From Cytophagales bacterium (GTDB lineage Bacteria; Bacteroidota; Bacteroidia; Cytophagales; Cytophagaceae): a stretch of DNA of 64,000 nucleotides. The stretch lies in the NCBI GenBank assembly GCA_004294225.1, contig REBA01000009.1, forward strand, positions 62,001 through 126,000. The letters run 5' to 3'. Positions 44,369 through 54,118 of this stretch are shown here, in pieces. The translations under genes and the position numbers were made by a program. How positions within the stretch are numbered: position 1 is the stretch's first letter; each line of letters begins with the position of its first letter. The notes beneath the pieces are model-generated. The model saw only the letters and a list, made by a program, of their open reading frames with translations. It was not told the DNA's origin and made no database searches.

Positions 44369-46108
44369 TTATACACTTTTAATGATTTTATCGCCATTGT
44401 TGTCCAATTCTTTCTTTCTGAATTCGGCGGGTGTACAGTTGGAAAATTTTTTAAAAGTAGTATAAAAAGTAGCTTTTGTATTGAACCCACATTCAGTTCC
44501 TATTCCTTCTATAGAATAATTTTGAAAATTTTTATCCATCAACATTTCTTTTGCTTTGCATATTCTGTAGGCGTTGATAAAATCATAGAAATTTTTGTTT
44601 TCCACTTGGTTGAGTACCTGAGAAATGAGATGCTGATTAATAGAAGTGGCTTCTGATAATTTGGAAATACTAAGCTCTTTATCTAAAAATAGTTGTTTTT
44701 CAGCTACTTCTTGCTTTAGTTTTTCTAATATTTGATTTAAGTCTTCATTACTATGTTTAGAATTAACATATTTTTCGCTGGTTTTAGAAGTAGGACTACT
44801 AGAAATAGTATTATTTTGGAGTTCGTTCAAATGGTTTTTGTATTCATTGATCTGAAATTCTAATTCTGTACTTCTATTGATAATTATTTTATGTCTAGAA
44901 ATCAATGCAGTAGATAACAATATTACCTCAAATGTTAAACCTAATTCTATAGGGTAATTGGTAATAAAACTTTTGGAGACAATTTGATAGTTAGATAAAA
45001 TACTTATTATCATAATTATTAGTAGGGGTACAAACGCAATAGCAAAGTATTTAGATGGTCCATGATTTGTTTTGAAATTAATCATTGCCATTCGAAGTAC
45101 TATTATTATAGATACTAAAAAGTTAAAGTGCACAAAGAAAATTAAATAGGTGTTGAAATGAATGTTTTCTATACTGGGAAAAATAAATTGAATGCACATA
45201 TAGATAATTACACAGGCGTAGAAGTAATGTTGAAGTTTTAGGATTTTCAATGATTTTTTAAATTGATATACTTTGTTCTTTAATAATTTTTTTGTAAACA
45301 GATTAAAAAATATAACTGCAAAAATCCAGAATAATATCTTTGAAACTGATGCAATTTCAGGCTCAAGTGGGTGAAGATATTGGAATGCATAGCCAAATAG
45401 TGCTAATCTAGAACAGATAATAGAAAATAAATAACCTATATAAAATAGATATATTTGGTCTTTGAAATTAATGTATAAAGCAAAAGAAATTATTATAATA
45501 ACGACGAGAAGCATTATAAAAGAAAACAATGCTATCGTTTCCAAATTGTTGAATTTTTGGTAAGATGGTTTACTCATCAATAAAAGTGGCATATTCAGAA
45601 CCCCATAATTATTGTAGGCTTTACAATAAAAATTATAGAGTTTATTAGCTTCTAAATGAATAGGGAATACAAAATATCTAGAATCGTAGGCTCTTCCATT
45701 AAAAGGGAATTTACATCCTGTTGTTGTTGTTCTTAATAGCTTATTTTGCTCGTCAAGTAAAAAGAATTCTATATGATAGGTCAATGGTATAGGAAGTATA
45801 ATCAACATCTCCTTTTTGGAATTGCCTGAATATTGAAGTTGTAATTTTAGCCAACCATTGGCTTTAGCATAGCCAAATGAAGGAACATTTTCATTGCTTA
45901 TTTGAAATTTTTCTTCTTTAACTACTTCATTAATAGTTGATTTGTTCTTATAGTCTGCCCATTTATAGATTTTACCTTTTAGGTTTACTTCTTGGGTAGA
46001 TGAATTGATAAGAACTATATTAGAATCGTTCTTACAAAAACTATAGTTGTTAAACCACAGGAGTAGTGAAAGCAATATTAGAATTGGGTTAAATTTTATG
46101 TTGCTCAC
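44369..46108 (-). CDS. membrane-bound AraC-type regulator with 7TM-DISM sensor
   Basis: A 579-residue one-component regulator. Signal peptide to ~25, then a 7TMR-DISM extracellular-type sensory domain (~30-185, FGYAKANGWLKLQL, YDSRYFVFPIHLE), seven membrane spans (~195-405), a coiled-coil linker (~410-470), and a C-terminal AraC/XylS helix-turn-helix domain (~475-570) with SISKLSEATSINQHLISQVLN and IGTECGFNTKATFYTTFKKF. The DISM domain probably binds a carbohydrate outside the membrane, and the HTH regulates DNA directly. It begins 26 bases after rhaB on the same strand, so it may sense L-rhamnose or its polymers (inference). Confidence 0.85.
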   Translation of the reverse strand: MSNIKFNPILILLSLLLWFNNYSFCKNDSNIVLINSSTQEVNLKGKIYKWADYKNKSTINEVVKEEKFQISNENVPSFGYAKANGWLKLQLQYSGNSKKEMLIILPIPLTYHIEFFLLDEQNKLLRTTTTGCKFPFNGRAYDSRYFVFPIHLEANKLYNFYCKAYNNYGVLNMPLLLMSKPSYQKFNNLETIALFSFIMLLVVIIIISFALYINFKDQIYLFYIGYLFSIICSRLALFGYAFQYLHPLEPEIASVSKILFWIFAVIFFNLFTKKLLKNKVYQFKKSLKILKLQHYFYACVIIYMCIQFIFPSIENIHFNTYLIFFVHFNFLVSIIIVLRMAMINFKTNHGPSKYFAIAFVPLLIIMIISILSNYQIVSKSFITNYPIELGLTFEVILLSTALISRHKIIINRSTELEFQINEYKNHLNELQNNTISSSPTSKTSEKYVNSKHSNEDLNQILEKLKQEVAEKQLFLDKELSISKLSEATSINQHLISQVLNQVENKNFYDFINAYRICKAKEMLMDKNFQNYSIEGIGTECGFNTKATFYTTFKKFSNCTPAEFRKKELDNNGDKIIKSV

Positions 46109-46134
46109 TTTGTAATTTTAAAAAATGGTTGCCA

Positions 46135-47430
46135 CTAATTCATCATCATACAGGCACCTAAAGCTGTTCCTTGATTGATCTCATAGGATTCTATTTTTAG
46201 TTCGGGTATGGCTTCACGAAGCAATGTTATAAATATTGGGTTTCTACTAAATCCACCATCAATAAATAGAGATTTACCTTTATAATCATTTTCACTTGCT
46301 ATTAGTATTGACTTTTTTTGCAGTTGTACCATGTCCCAGATGAGTTTATGATAAGCCTCTTCGTAGGTTTCAAAAACATCTAAATCTGGTATTTTAAATT
46401 CCTCTGTTTGATAATAGTCTTTTATTAAAGAGGTTTTTGATTTAGCTTTTTCTAAGATAATTTTATCTAATTTTATTTGCTTATAAAAATCTTTTTCTCT
46501 GAAAAAATGTGCAGCAAATCGTTTGGTTAAAATTTCATGATCATTTCCAATAAATAATCTTGAAGCCTTTACTTGCTTACCTTCAAATGTTAGAAAGTTT
46601 AGGCAGTCTTTGCTTAATTCTTCTTGGGTAATATTATTTTTGGCGAATGGGTTTAGAGTAATACACCAAGTGCCAGTAGATAATAATAAAAATGGTTCTT
46701 TTGATTTCTTGAGGTAAGGAATCAATGCGGAAGAGCTATCATGCAACCCAGTTCCTACAGGTATTTTTATGCCACGAAATAGCGTGGTTCCTAGTTCAGG
46801 ACTTCTACTAATTTTAGGAAATAGTTTATCAATTCCTTCTTCAATTACCCAATCATGATAATTATTTTTCTCATGATTCCATATCATAGTGTGGCAACCG
46901 ATACTTGTAAATTCTGAGGCGAATTCTTTAGTAAATAGCCAAGAGCAATATTGAGGAAAATGAAGCGAATGAGCTATTTTATTAAATAAAAGCGGATGCT
47001 CGTATTTTAACCAGTAAATTTGCAGTCCAGAATTCAGCATACCCAATACAGGAGAGGCGGTAGTGGTTGCAATGTCTATTGGATTGCCATATTTTTTATA
47101 AAATTGTTTTGATAAATGCTCTGGAAAGGGTTTTAAATAATTATATAATGGAGTAACGGGAATATCATGAGCGTCTAGGTGAACAAAACTTGCTCCATAA
47201 GTAGTAAAATTGAGTGCTTTTACATGAAATCTAGTGTCTTGTTCGATGTTTTTCCATGCATTTAGCATCCAGTTGGTTAATTCTTTTAAATTTTCGCATG
47301 GACTACCATCTTCGTCTTCTATTTCATTGAAATTCTGTTGTACTTCGTGAACTAATTCTAGAGCGTCATTAAAAAGAAGAATTTTTTTATTTGTTTTTCC
47401 AATATCAAATATGGCAGTTGTAGAAATCAT
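46135..47430 (-). CDS. rhaB: FGGY carbohydrate kinase, probable L-rhamnulokinase
   Basis: Phosphorylates L-rhamnulose to rhamnulose 1-phosphate with ATP. The actin-like ATPase fold is seen in AIFDIGKTNKKILLF near the N-terminus, STGTWCITLNP, and FIDGGFSRNPIF near the end. I place the start at 47430 (431 residues) because the family begins shortly before that motif and the extra 13 codons cross an intercistronic hairpin. It follows rhaI by ~67 bases and precedes an AraC-type regulator. The neighbouring isomerase and aldolase genes fix the substrate as rhamnulose rather than another ketose. Confidence 0.85.
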   Translation of the reverse strand: MISTTAIFDIGKTNKKILLFNDALELVHEVQQNFNEIEDEDGSPCENLKELTNWMLNAWKNIEQDTRFHVKALNFTTYGASFVHLDAHDIPVTPLYNYLKPFPEHLSKQFYKKYGNPIDIATTTASPVLGMLNSGLQIYWLKYEHPLLFNKIAHSLHFPQYCSWLFTKEFASEFTSIGCHTMIWNHEKNNYHDWVIEEGIDKLFPKISRSPELGTTLFRGIKIPVGTGLHDSSSALIPYLKKSKEPFLLLSTGTWCITLNPFAKNNITQEELSKDCLNFLTFEGKQVKASRLFIGNDHEILTKRFAAHFFREKDFYKQIKLDKIILEKAKSKTSLIKDYYQTEEFKIPDLDVFETYEEAYHKLIWDMVQLQKKSILIASENDYKGKSLFIDGGFSRNPIFITLLREAIPELKIESYEINQGTALGACMMMN

Positions 47431-47453
47431 CTTTATTCTATTTGAAATTATAG

Positions 47454-47486
47454 GTGGGTAATACACCATTAAAGTATATTACCCGC
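47454..47486 (-). other. intercistronic stem-loop between rhaI and rhaB
   Basis: GGGTAATA at 47456-47463 pairs with TATTACCC at 47477-47484, extended by flanking pairs. It has no T-run and lies between the two minus-strand genes, so it could adjust the relative mRNA level of kinase and isomerase. Confidence 0.45.
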
Positions 47487-47497
47487 ATAAGTATTTG

Positions 47498-48781
47498 TTA
47501 TAAACCGGAAGCAGAAGAATTAGTTCCTCTCTCATTAATTAGCATTTGACGAATTTTTTGTGCTCTGTAGAATGAGATTGGCTCTAAAGCTGCACCCGAG
47601 AGAAGCCTCGCTTCTGCGACTAAAGACCTTACATCTGTTCTATAAGCGTTTTGAAGAATTTCTTGTGCGGTTACTACATCATTGTTTAGTTGAGCATTTT
47701 CAAGTGCTTTCCTATCTATAATTAAAGCCTGAGCATAAGCTATCATAATTGCTTCTACAGATTGCAAAAGGTCTTCTAAGGGGTCTTTAATGTTATGGCT
47801 AGCATCAATCATCCAACCTAGTTCTGGATTTTTTACTTCTGAACTAGTCATTCCATCTACCAATTCATTAAATATTAGGAATAATTGATAGGGTTTGATA
47901 GAACCTACAGTCAAATCATCGTCACTATATTTAGAATCGTTGAAGTGGAAGCCTCCCAATTTGCCTTCCATCATAAGACGGGATACTATTTGTTCTATGT
48001 TTGCATTAGGTAGGTGATGTCCCAAATCTACAAGGCAGCTTGCTTTGCTTCCTAATTTCTGTGCAAATAGTAAAGAACTTCCCCAGTCAGAAACTACAGA
48101 CGAATAAAAAGCAGGTTCGTAGGCTTTATGCTCTGTGAAGATAGACCAGTCTGATGGTAGTGCGGCATAAATTTCTTTTAATGAATCTAATGTTCTTTCA
48201 AAAGCCCTTCTGAAATGTTGTTGCCCAGGAAATGAAGATCCGTCTGCCAACCATACCGTAAGCGATTTTGAACCTAAAGCTTGCCCTTGTTTGATTACTT
48301 CTATATTATGCTCTATGGCTTGTTTTCTAGCATTAGCATCGGTATTGCTTAGGGAGCCAAACTTGTAGGAAAACTTTTGATTTTTTTGATCTTGAAACGT
48401 ATTAGAGTTGACAGCATCAAACTTTAATCCGAAAGAGGCTGCTAAATTTTTGATTTTATTGGCATCTGAGGGTATATCCCATGGAATATGAAGCGATATA
48501 GCACCACTTGACTGATTGATGGAATGCAATAAACCTACATCTTCTATTTTTTGTTCAAGAGTAGAGGGTTCTCCTCCACCAGCAAATCTTCCGAATCTTG
48601 TTCCTCCCGTACCTAAAGCCCAACTAGGAATAGCAACCTGAAACTCTTGTATCTTTTTTATTATAGCATTTACTTCAATGCTTGATTCAGATAAAGTAGT
48701 ATTTAATAATTCATACTTCTTTTTATGGCTAACAAGCTTAGACGAGTTATGGTTTTCAATGCTTTCTTTTGAAATAATCAT
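47498..48781 (-). CDS. rhaI: L-rhamnose isomerase, RhaI type
   Basis: TIM-barrel isomerase converting L-rhamnose to L-rhamnulose, of the Pseudomonas stutzeri RhaI group rather than the E. coli RhaA group. The conserved stretches are AIPSWALGTGGTRFGRFAGGG, SLHIPWDIP, SFGLKFDAVNSNTF, LADGSSFPGQQHFRRAFERT, IFTEHKAYEPAFYSSVVSDWG and GGFHFNDSKYSDDDLT, which supply the metal ligands. The 427 residues are full length. It diverges from the fused aldolase-dehydrogenase, with 254 bases between the two start codons. Confidence 0.92.
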   Translation of the reverse strand: MIISKESIENHNSSKLVSHKKKYELLNTTLSESSIEVNAIIKKIQEFQVAIPSWALGTGGTRFGRFAGGGEPSTLEQKIEDVGLLHSINQSSGAISLHIPWDIPSDANKIKNLAASFGLKFDAVNSNTFQDQKNQKFSYKFGSLSNTDANARKQAIEHNIEVIKQGQALGSKSLTVWLADGSSFPGQQHFRRAFERTLDSLKEIYAALPSDWSIFTEHKAYEPAFYSSVVSDWGSSLLFAQKLGSKASCLVDLGHHLPNANIEQIVSRLMMEGKLGGFHFNDSKYSDDDLTVGSIKPYQLFLIFNELVDGMTSSEVKNPELGWMIDASHNIKDPLEDLLQSVEAIMIAYAQALIIDRKALENAQLNNDVVTAQEILQNAYRTDVRSLVAEARLLSGAALEPISFYRAQKIRQMLINERGTNSSASGL

Positions 48782-49000
48782 GTGATAGGTATATAATTGT
48801 TGATATTAGGTTAGTTAATTTTATTAATTACAAATATTTGCTTCTGCTAAATGAGGACTTATGGACATTAAAATTTTACAAAAATATTAGAATTATATTA
48901 GATTATTATATAGAAGTAATATTATTGAGTAAAAAAATAAAAAAAATCGTACATATTTGTCTTTAATCGAATAAAATTTAAAAAGCATTCATTTGTTTTT

Positions 49001-49008
49001 TAAATTTG
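49001..49008 (+). promoter_or_regulatory. candidate -7 element of the aldolase-dehydrogenase gene
   Basis: TAAATTTG fits TAnnTTTG and lies 28 bases before the ATG at 49036; no TTTG at 19 bases upstream. A regulator-dependent promoter would often lack a good -33 box. Confidence 0.35.
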
Positions 49009-49035
49009 TCAAATTTTAACAATAAAAATAAAATC

Positions 49036-51174
49036 ATGGAAGTATCTGAGAAATTAAAGCACGAAAAGAAATCTGCTTACAAATATGTAAACTACCTTTG
49101 GGATGAAGAAAAAGCTAAAAGTTTTGGAAGCGACGAAGTAGGCTTGTTTATATATCGTTCTAATCTTTTGGGGGCTGATTTAAGGTTGACTAATTATGCT
49201 GGTGGCAATACCAGTTGTAAAATAAAAGATAAAGATCCATTAACTGGTCAAATGGTAGATGTGATGTGGGTAAAAGGTTCAGGAGGTGATATTGGCACCT
49301 TGAAGAAAAGTGGCTGTGCAGCCTTGTACTTAGAGCGTTTGCATAATTTAAAAAAAATATACAGAGGCTTACAATTTGAAGATGAAATGGTAGAATTATT
49401 TAACCATTGTATTTTCGACCTAGGTTCTAAAGCACCTTCTATTGATACTCCTCTACATGCTTTTTTACCTTTTAATCATGTTGATCACTTACACCCAGAT
49501 GCTTTGATAGCTATTGCAGCCGCTAAAGATGGAGAGAAAATTACTAAAGAACTTTTTGAAGGAAAACTAGCTTGGGTAGCATGGCAAAAACCAGGTTTTG
49601 ACTTAGGTTTGCAACTAGAAAAAGCCTTAGCTGAAAATCCTGGAATTACAGGAATTGTTCTTGGCGGACATGGGCTTTTTACTTGGGGTGATACTTCTTA
49701 TGATTCCTATATCAATACATTGAATACTATAGAAAAAGCTTCTGAATACCTTGAAGCCAATTATGGTAAGAAAAAACCAACTTTCGGAGGTACTAAGATT
49801 GAATCTTTGCCCAAAGAAAAAAGAGAAGAAAAAGCTTCAGAATTACTCCCTATTTTGAGAGGTCTTGCCTCTTCTTATAATAGAATGATTGGGCATTTTA
49901 CAGACGATGAAAGAGTCTTAGAATTCATTAATAGCAATGATTTATCTACTTTAGGCCCTAAAGGAACTAGTTGCCCAGATCACTTCTTAAGAACTAAAAT
50001 TTGTCCACTTATTTTAGATCTAAAACCTGAAGAAGATGTTAATTCACCTGAAGTACTAGCTAAATTGAATCAACAATTTGTAACCTACAGAGCAGGTTAC
50101 AAAGCTTACTATGATAGATGCAAACACGATAATAGCCCAGCTATGCGTGACCCAAATCCAGTAATCATACTTTATCCTGGAGTAGGTATGTTTGCATTTT
50201 CTAAAGACAAACAAACGACAAGAGTATCTAGTGAATTTTATATCAATGCAATTAATGTGATGAAAGGTGCAGAAGCCATCTCTACCTATCAAGGACTTCC
50301 TGAGCAAGAAGCTTTCAACATAGAATATTGGTTGCTTGAAGAAGCTAAGCTTCAACGCATGCCTAAAGAAAAACCATTATCTAGAAAAATAGCTATCGTA
50401 ACAGGAGCTGGAGGAGGTATTGGTAAAGCAATTGCCAAAAAACTTGCTGATGAAGGTGCTGTAGTAGTGCTTACTGATATTAATTCAGACTTTTTAAATG
50501 AGGCAAAAGAAGAGTTTGTAAAATTATACTCTAAAGACAATGTAAGCACTGCTATACTTGATGTAACTAAAGCAGACCAAATCAAAGCTGCCTTTAAAAC
50601 CGCTACTTTGGCTTTTGGGGGCGTTGATATTGTTGTAAACTGTGCAGGACTTGCGATATCTAAACCTCTAGATGAAACTACAGAGCAAGACTGGGATTTG
50701 CTTCAAAATGTACTTGTAAAAGCACAATTCATGATGAGTCAATCAGGGGTAAGTATCATGAGAAAACAAAAACTAGGTGGTGATATCAGTAATATAGCTA
50801 GTAAAAATGGACTCGTTTCGGGACCTAATAATGTTGCTTATGGAACATCTAAAGCCGCTCAGATACATATGAGCAGACTTCTTGCTGCAGAACTAGGGAA
50901 AGATAAAATTAGGGTAAACGTAGTCAATCCAGATGCAGTAATTGGTGGTAGTAAAATTTGGGAAGGCAAATGGGCAGAAGGAAGAGCTAAAGCCTATGGC
51001 ATAAAAGTAGAAGAACTACCAGCTTATTATGCTTCTAGAACCTTATTGAATGAGATTATTTCTGCTGAAGATATAGCGAATGGTGTGTTTGCTTTTGTGG
51101 GTGGTCATCTAAGCAAATCTACTGGAAATATATTAAATGTCGATGGAGGTGTAGCGGCAAGTTTTGTTAGATAA
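49036..51174 (+). CDS. rhaD: fused rhamnulose-1-phosphate aldolase and short-chain dehydrogenase
   Basis: A bifunctional enzyme of 712 residues. The N-terminal ~430 residues are a class II aldolase (NYAGGNTSCK, MWVKGSGGDIG, TPLHAFLPFNHVDHLHPDAL, LGGHGLFTWG) that splits L-rhamnulose 1-phosphate into dihydroxyacetone phosphate and L-lactaldehyde. The C-terminal ~260 residues are a Rossmann-fold SDR (VTGAGGGIGKAIA, then YGTSKAAQIHMSRLLA with the YxxxK pair) that would oxidise or reduce the lactaldehyde. The frame also opens at a TTG at 49006, but that lies inside the -7 element, so ATG 49036 is used. Confidence 0.93.
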   Translation: MEVSEKLKHEKKSAYKYVNYLWDEEKAKSFGSDEVGLFIYRSNLLGADLRLTNYAGGNTSCKIKDKDPLTGQMVDVMWVKGSGGDIGTLKKSGCAALYLERLHNLKKIYRGLQFEDEMVELFNHCIFDLGSKAPSIDTPLHAFLPFNHVDHLHPDALIAIAAAKDGEKITKELFEGKLAWVAWQKPGFDLGLQLEKALAENPGITGIVLGGHGLFTWGDTSYDSYINTLNTIEKASEYLEANYGKKKPTFGGTKIESLPKEKREEKASELLPILRGLASSYNRMIGHFTDDERVLEFINSNDLSTLGPKGTSCPDHFLRTKICPLILDLKPEEDVNSPEVLAKLNQQFVTYRAGYKAYYDRCKHDNSPAMRDPNPVIILYPGVGMFAFSKDKQTTRVSSEFYINAINVMKGAEAISTYQGLPEQEAFNIEYWLLEEAKLQRMPKEKPLSRKIAIVTGAGGGIGKAIAKKLADEGAVVVLTDINSDFLNEAKEEFVKLYSKDNVSTAILDVTKADQIKAAFKTATLAFGGVDIVVNCAGLAISKPLDETTEQDWDLLQNVLVKAQFMMSQSGVSIMRKQKLGGDISNIASKNGLVSGPNNVAYGTSKAAQIHMSRLLAAELGKDKIRVNVVNPDAVIGGSKIWEGKWAEGRAKAYGIKVEELPAYYASRTLLNEIISAEDIANGVFAFVGGHLSKSTGNILNVDGGVAASFVR

Positions 51175-51192
51175 AACTATTATTTTATAAAT

Positions 51193-51226
51193 AAGAAAGC
51201 CCATCAAATTTTTGATGGGCTTTCTT
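51193..51226 (+). terminator. terminator of rhaD
   Basis: AAGAAAGCCCATCAAA pairs perfectly with TTTGATGGGCTTTCTT around TT, starting 18 bases after the stop. It also faces the minus-strand M48 gene downstream and can act both ways. Confidence 0.85.
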
Positions 51227-51292
51227 ATGATTTTTTTCCAAAGATTAGTATTTTCTATTATTGAAAGCTATGAATAATTTAGAATTATTTCC

Positions 51293-52534
51293 TTAGTTAA
51301 ATTGTTTTAAAAACCTCAATCTAGCCAACATCGGGGGATGAGAATAATGGAAAAATACATATGCTGGATGAGGGGTAAGATTACTTAAATTGTTTGCAGA
51401 TAATTTTTTTAAAGCTTCTTGTAAGGGTTGAGCACCATAGGTGGTAGCGGCGTATTCATCGGCTTCATATTCATTTTTTCTTGAGAAATAATTCATGGCT
51501 ATTCCTATCAAGTGAGATAATGGTGAGAACAATATTCCAAAAGCAATTAGGTTAATATGGACAACCAAGTCGTTTGCTCCAAAAGCCTTAGATATTTCTT
51601 GATTAAATATTAGTTTGGAAAGTATAAAAAGCATAAACCCTATTTGAAGAATAGATAAAGTATATCCCCAAATGATGTGTTTCTTTTTATAATGACCAAC
51701 TTCGTGAGCTAATACTGCTACCAATTCTTCTTCACTATGATTATTGATTAGTGTATCATATAGAACTATTTTTTTCTTGCTACCCATTCCACTAAAAAAG
51801 GCATTGGCTTTAGCACTTCTTTTTGAACCATCTAAAACAAAAATATTGTCTAAAGGGAAATTGATTTTTTTGCTATAGGTTTCTATGGCTGTCTTTAAAC
51901 TACCATTTTCAAGTGGCTTTAGTTTATTGAAAAGGGGCATGATTACTGAAGTATAAAACATATTAACTAGTAAAATAAAAATACCAGCTACTACCCAAAA
52001 ATAAAACCAGAAATTCTCACCAATGCCAAGGATAAGCCATAGCAGAAAGTAAAGCAAAATACCACCTATCACTATAGCCAAGGCGTATCCCTTTATTTTG
52101 TCTAAAACATATGTTTTAGGAGATGTTTTGTTGAACCCAAATTTCTCTTCTATAACAAAAGTCTTGTAGATAGAGAAGGGTAAACTAATGATATCTGAAG
52201 CGAGAAATAAAATTCCAAAATAAGCCAATGCCATAATGATATTATTACTAATAAGTGGACTTAACCATTCGTTTAATAGACCAAAGCCACCACTGAAAAG
52301 CATGATTAATGTAGCAATAAAGCTAAAGGAAGATTGAATGAAGTCAAATTTAGCATTCACCTTATGGTATTCTTGAGATTTTTTAAATTGCTCATCGTCA
52401 TATATTCCTTTTAGTTCATCGGGGAGTTGCTCTTTCTGATAAGTTAGATTCAAGTAGTCCATGGTTTGGTCTAGTAAAAAATCAAAAGCAACTAGAAATA
52501 TAATAATGATAAAAAGCAATTGTGAAGTCAGCAT
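51293..52534 (-). CDS. M48 family membrane zinc peptidase (Ste24-like)
   Basis: Polytopic membrane metalloprotease of 413 residues, related to CAAX prenyl protease 1/Ste24. HEVGH at 277-281 holds the zinc ligands and catalytic glutamate; EYEADEYAATTYGAQ about 75 residues later supplies the third ligand. The N-terminal part has several membrane spans and the VYTGIYDDEQFKKSQEYHK-like region after the first. In bacteria it likely degrades damaged or misfolded membrane proteins, as prenylated substrates are absent. hldD starts 22 bases upstream on the same strand. Confidence 0.9.
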   Translation of the reverse strand: MLTSQLLFIIIIFLVAFDFLLDQTMDYLNLTYQKEQLPDELKGIYDDEQFKKSQEYHKVNAKFDFIQSSFSFIATLIMLFSGGFGLLNEWLSPLISNNIIMALAYFGILFLASDIISLPFSIYKTFVIEEKFGFNKTSPKTYVLDKIKGYALAIVIGGILLYFLLWLILGIGENFWFYFWVVAGIFILLVNMFYTSVIMPLFNKLKPLENGSLKTAIETYSKKINFPLDNIFVLDGSKRSAKANAFFSGMGSKKKIVLYDTLINNHSEEELVAVLAHEVGHYKKKHIIWGYTLSILQIGFMLFILSKLIFNQEISKAFGANDLVVHINLIAFGILFSPLSHLIGIAMNYFSRKNEYEADEYAATTYGAQPLQEALKKLSANNLSNLTPHPAYVFFHYSHPPMLARLRFLKQFN

Positions 52535-52556
52535 GAATTTAGTGATAAATTAAAGG

Positions 52557-53522
52557 TTAATAATAATTGGTGTTGATAAGGTAGTTTCTTACATAGTCTT
52601 GAACACCTTCTTCTAGAGAATGGAAATCTCTATGATAGCCAATTTTTTTGAGTTTGTCCATATTGGCTTGAGTGTAGTATTGATATTTATCTCTGATGTC
52701 AATAGGAGTAGGGATAAAGGAAATTTCTTCAGTTTTTTCAAGTGCTTTGAAAGTGTTTTTTACTAAGTCAAGAAAAGTTCTAGCCACACCGCTACCAAGG
52801 TTGTATATCCCAGAATCTTTGCGATGATGCATTAAGAAGATGATGACTTCAATCAAATCTTTGACATAAATAAAATCTCTCATTTGCTCACCGTCTTTGA
52901 AATCTGGGTGGTGAGATTGAAACAATTTCATGCTGGCTGTTTTTTGAATTTGGTGAAAGGCATGAAATATCACTGATGCCATTCTTCCTTTATGGAATTC
53001 ATTGGGACCATAAACATTGAAGAATTTCAAACCTGCCCAGAAGAAAGGTTTTTCTGTTTGCTGCAATGCCCATATATCGAATTCATTCTTAGAATCGCCA
53101 TAGGGGTTTAGTGGTTTGAGTTGTGGGATAATTGATTCATTGTCATCATAACCCAATTCCCCGAGCCCATAGGTGGCCGCTGAGGAGGCATATACTAAGG
53201 GTATTTGGTATTCTATACAAACTTTCCATATCTTTTTGGAATACGCTACATTAAGCTCGTCAAAAATAGACTTGTCAAATTCTGTAGTATCTGTTCGTGC
53301 ACCAATATGAAAGATAAATTCTACCAAGGTACTGTTCTTCTCCAACCATTTAAAAAAATATTTTCTATCTACTTTTTCTTTTATTTTTTTTCCTTCTAGG
53401 TTTTTATTTTTTTCTGGAGAAGAAAAATCATCTACAGCAATTATGTAATTAAATTTATCGGCATTTAGTCTACTGATAAGACAACTGCCAATGAATCCCG
53501 CTGCTCCTGTTACTATAATCAT
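52557..53522 (-). CDS. hldD: ADP-glyceromanno-heptose 6-epimerase
   Basis: NADP-dependent short-chain (extended SDR) epimerase that makes ADP-L-glycero-D-manno-heptose for the inner core of lipopolysaccharide. The Rossmann start IIVTGAAGFIGSCLI, the catalytic YASSAATYGLG with YGDSKNEFD, and the FFNVYGPNEFHKGRMASV region match HldD. At 321 residues it is full length. It precedes the M48 peptidase with a 22-base gap. No other heptose gene (hldE, gmhA) is present in the window. Confidence 0.93.
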   Translation of the reverse strand: MIIVTGAAGFIGSCLISRLNADKFNYIIAVDDFSSPEKNKNLEGKKIKEKVDRKYFFKWLEKNSTLVEFIFHIGARTDTTEFDKSIFDELNVAYSKKIWKVCIEYQIPLVYASSAATYGLGELGYDDNESIIPQLKPLNPYGDSKNEFDIWALQQTEKPFFWAGLKFFNVYGPNEFHKGRMASVIFHAFHQIQKTASMKLFQSHHPDFKDGEQMRDFIYVKDLIEVIIFLMHHRKDSGIYNLGSGVARTFLDLVKNTFKALEKTEEISFIPTPIDIRDKYQYYTQANMDKLKKIGYHRDFHSLEEGVQDYVRNYLINTNYY

Positions 53523-53698
53523 TTCTATAAAATTATTTTATAATCAGTAAAGGTATAAAAATATTGAATATGTTTACATTCAATATTTAGCAGAGTTTGA
53601 TTAGTAAAGCATCTGAGTATTTTAGATGGAAATATTTATTCCTTGATTATATTTGCAACAAAATTTGTTAATAGAAAACTTGACCAGTACAGTTGATT

Positions 53699-54118
53699 AT
53701 GATTTATATATGTAGAAAAGAACATTTTAATGCTGCCCACAAACTTTATAATCCTCAGTGGACAGAAGAAAAGAATATAGAAGTTTTCGGGCCATGTTGT
53801 AATGCTAATTGGCATGGTCATAATTTTGAGCTGATTGTTACTGTAAAAGGCAATCCTGACCCTGAAACTGGATTTGTAATTGACCTTAAGAAATTGAGTA
53901 AATTAATTCGTGCCAATGTAATTGAAAAGTTGGACCACAAAAACTTAAATGTAGATGTAGATTTTATGCTTGGCAAAATGGCAAGCACAGAGCATCTTGC
54001 CATCGAAATTTGGAAAATCCTCGATCCTTTGATATCAGCGGTATCCAAGGCTAAATTGCATTGCGTAACCCTTTATGAAACTCCTAGAAACTTTGTAGAA
54101 TATTATGGTGAAGAATAG
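53699..54118 (+). CDS. queD: 6-pyruvoyltetrahydropterin/6-carboxytetrahydropterin synthase family protein
   Basis: A 139-residue pterin-forming enzyme. FNAAHKL and NWHGHNFELIVTV carry the three zinc-binding histidines, and STEHLAIEIW and YETPRNFVEYYGE give the base and substrate-binding pattern. The start at ATG 53699 is preferred to the TTG at 53693. QueD converts 7,8-dihydroneopterin triphosphate to 6-carboxytetrahydropterin for queuosine; some homologues make 6-pyruvoyltetrahydropterin instead. A TATATTTG element lies at 53648-53655. No other queuosine genes are here. Confidence 0.85.
   Translation: MIYICRKEHFNAAHKLYNPQWTEEKNIEVFGPCCNANWHGHNFELIVTVKGNPDPETGFVIDLKKLSKLIRANVIEKLDHKNLNVDVDFMLGKMASTEHLAIEIWKILDPLISAVSKAKLHCVTLYETPRNFVEYYGEE

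Noticed and set aside
49006-49035. TTG start for the aldolase-dehydrogenase
   Set aside because: The TTG lies in the TAAATTTG -7 element; ATG 49036 gives the usual N-terminus.
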